A DNA stretch of 13,645 nucleotides, taken from the NCBI GenBank assembly GCA_000482145.1, contig AUXH01000525.1:1-13645 (forward strand), given 5' to 3'. Below are positions 13,441 through 13,645 of this stretch, piece by piece. A program made the position numbers and the translations under genes. Position 1 is the stretch's first letter; each line of letters opens with the position of its first letter. The notes under the pieces are model-generated. The model made no database searches and was not told where the DNA came from. It saw only the letters and a list, made by a program, of their open reading frames with translations. The stretch comes from Strigomonas culicis (lineage: Eukaryota; Euglenozoa; Kinetoplastea; Trypanosomatida; Trypanosomatidae).

Positions 13441-13645
13441 CTCTTTGCTTACTCTTGACACTGGACTAGTAAGGCTAGATGAGCCTACCACCTGCGTCAA
13501 CAATCTGCCAACTAGTTTTTTTTGCTACGTTTAGCAGTGGAAAGACGCAATACCCATGAAAAGAAAACGTAAATACGCTCTTTACAGTACATGTTTTTGC
13601 AGTATCTATTGTAATTTGCTGAGTTACTCTTTTTCTCTCTCTTCT
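13441..13645. other. Right edge of the window
   Basis: No gene seen. Three SpeI-like ACTAGT words occur between 13239 and 13515, the last followed by eight T. The final 20 bases are a pyrimidine tract that may be the start of an acceptor for a plus-strand gene beyond the window. Confidence 0.4.

Noticed and set aside
13505..13520. T-run after ACTAGT as a Pol III terminator
   Set aside because: No convincing A and B boxes upstream; T-runs of this length are everywhere in the window.

Overview
The window looks like nuclear DNA of a kinetoplastid protist, most likely a trypanosomatid or close relative with an AT-rich intergenic genome. Every gene is intronless. Genes are packed head to tail in two directional clusters, and each is preceded by a long polypyrimidine tract followed by AG, the arrangement used for spliced-leader trans-splicing. 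The proteins fit: a compact MYST acetyltransferase, a PSP1-domain protein, a small inner-membrane respiratory subunit and an RRM protein. The standard genetic code is used (TAA, TAG and TGA all act as stops). No bacterial-style signals are present, so start codons were placed at the first ATG after the splice acceptor rather than at TTG or GTG.

Layout. Four genes lie on the minus strand from about 4713 leftwards, in transcription order: PSP1-domain protein (4024-4713), putative cytochrome c oxidase small subunit (2288-2662), MYST histone acetyltransferase (1025-1852) and RRM protein (163-669). The plus-strand cluster runs rightwards from 6242: a membrane-anchored protein with faint PEX3-like architecture (6242-7681), a tandem SPOUT/SpoU-type RNA methyltransferase-like protein (7882-9309), a possible 34-residue microprotein (9597-9701), a coiled-coil protein (9924-11486), and a short signal-peptide surface-type ORF that lacks a convincing ATG (about 11868-12119). 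From 12120 to the end I find no intact gene. That stretch holds repeated polypyrimidine/AG modules, degenerate repeats and one GC-richer block (about 13231-13440) that may be a decayed coding relic.

The two clusters diverge, so 4714-6241 is a divergent strand-switch region, where RNA polymerase II transcription of both clusters is expected to start. It holds a sharply bounded island of about 390 bp (5195-5585) at roughly 73-82% G+C in the lines counted. Outward-facing GT-rich DNA lies on both sides of it. That symmetry is the most interesting non-coding signal here.

The most interesting protein is the methyltransferase-like one. It appears to hold two SPOUT domains in one chain with reciprocal loss of motifs: the first keeps motifs 2 and 3, the second keeps motif 1. 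This suggests a fused pseudo-dimer with one composite active site. The genes do not form an obvious single pathway. As usual in kinetoplastids, neighbours share transcription rather than function, and control would lie in splicing, UTRs and translation.
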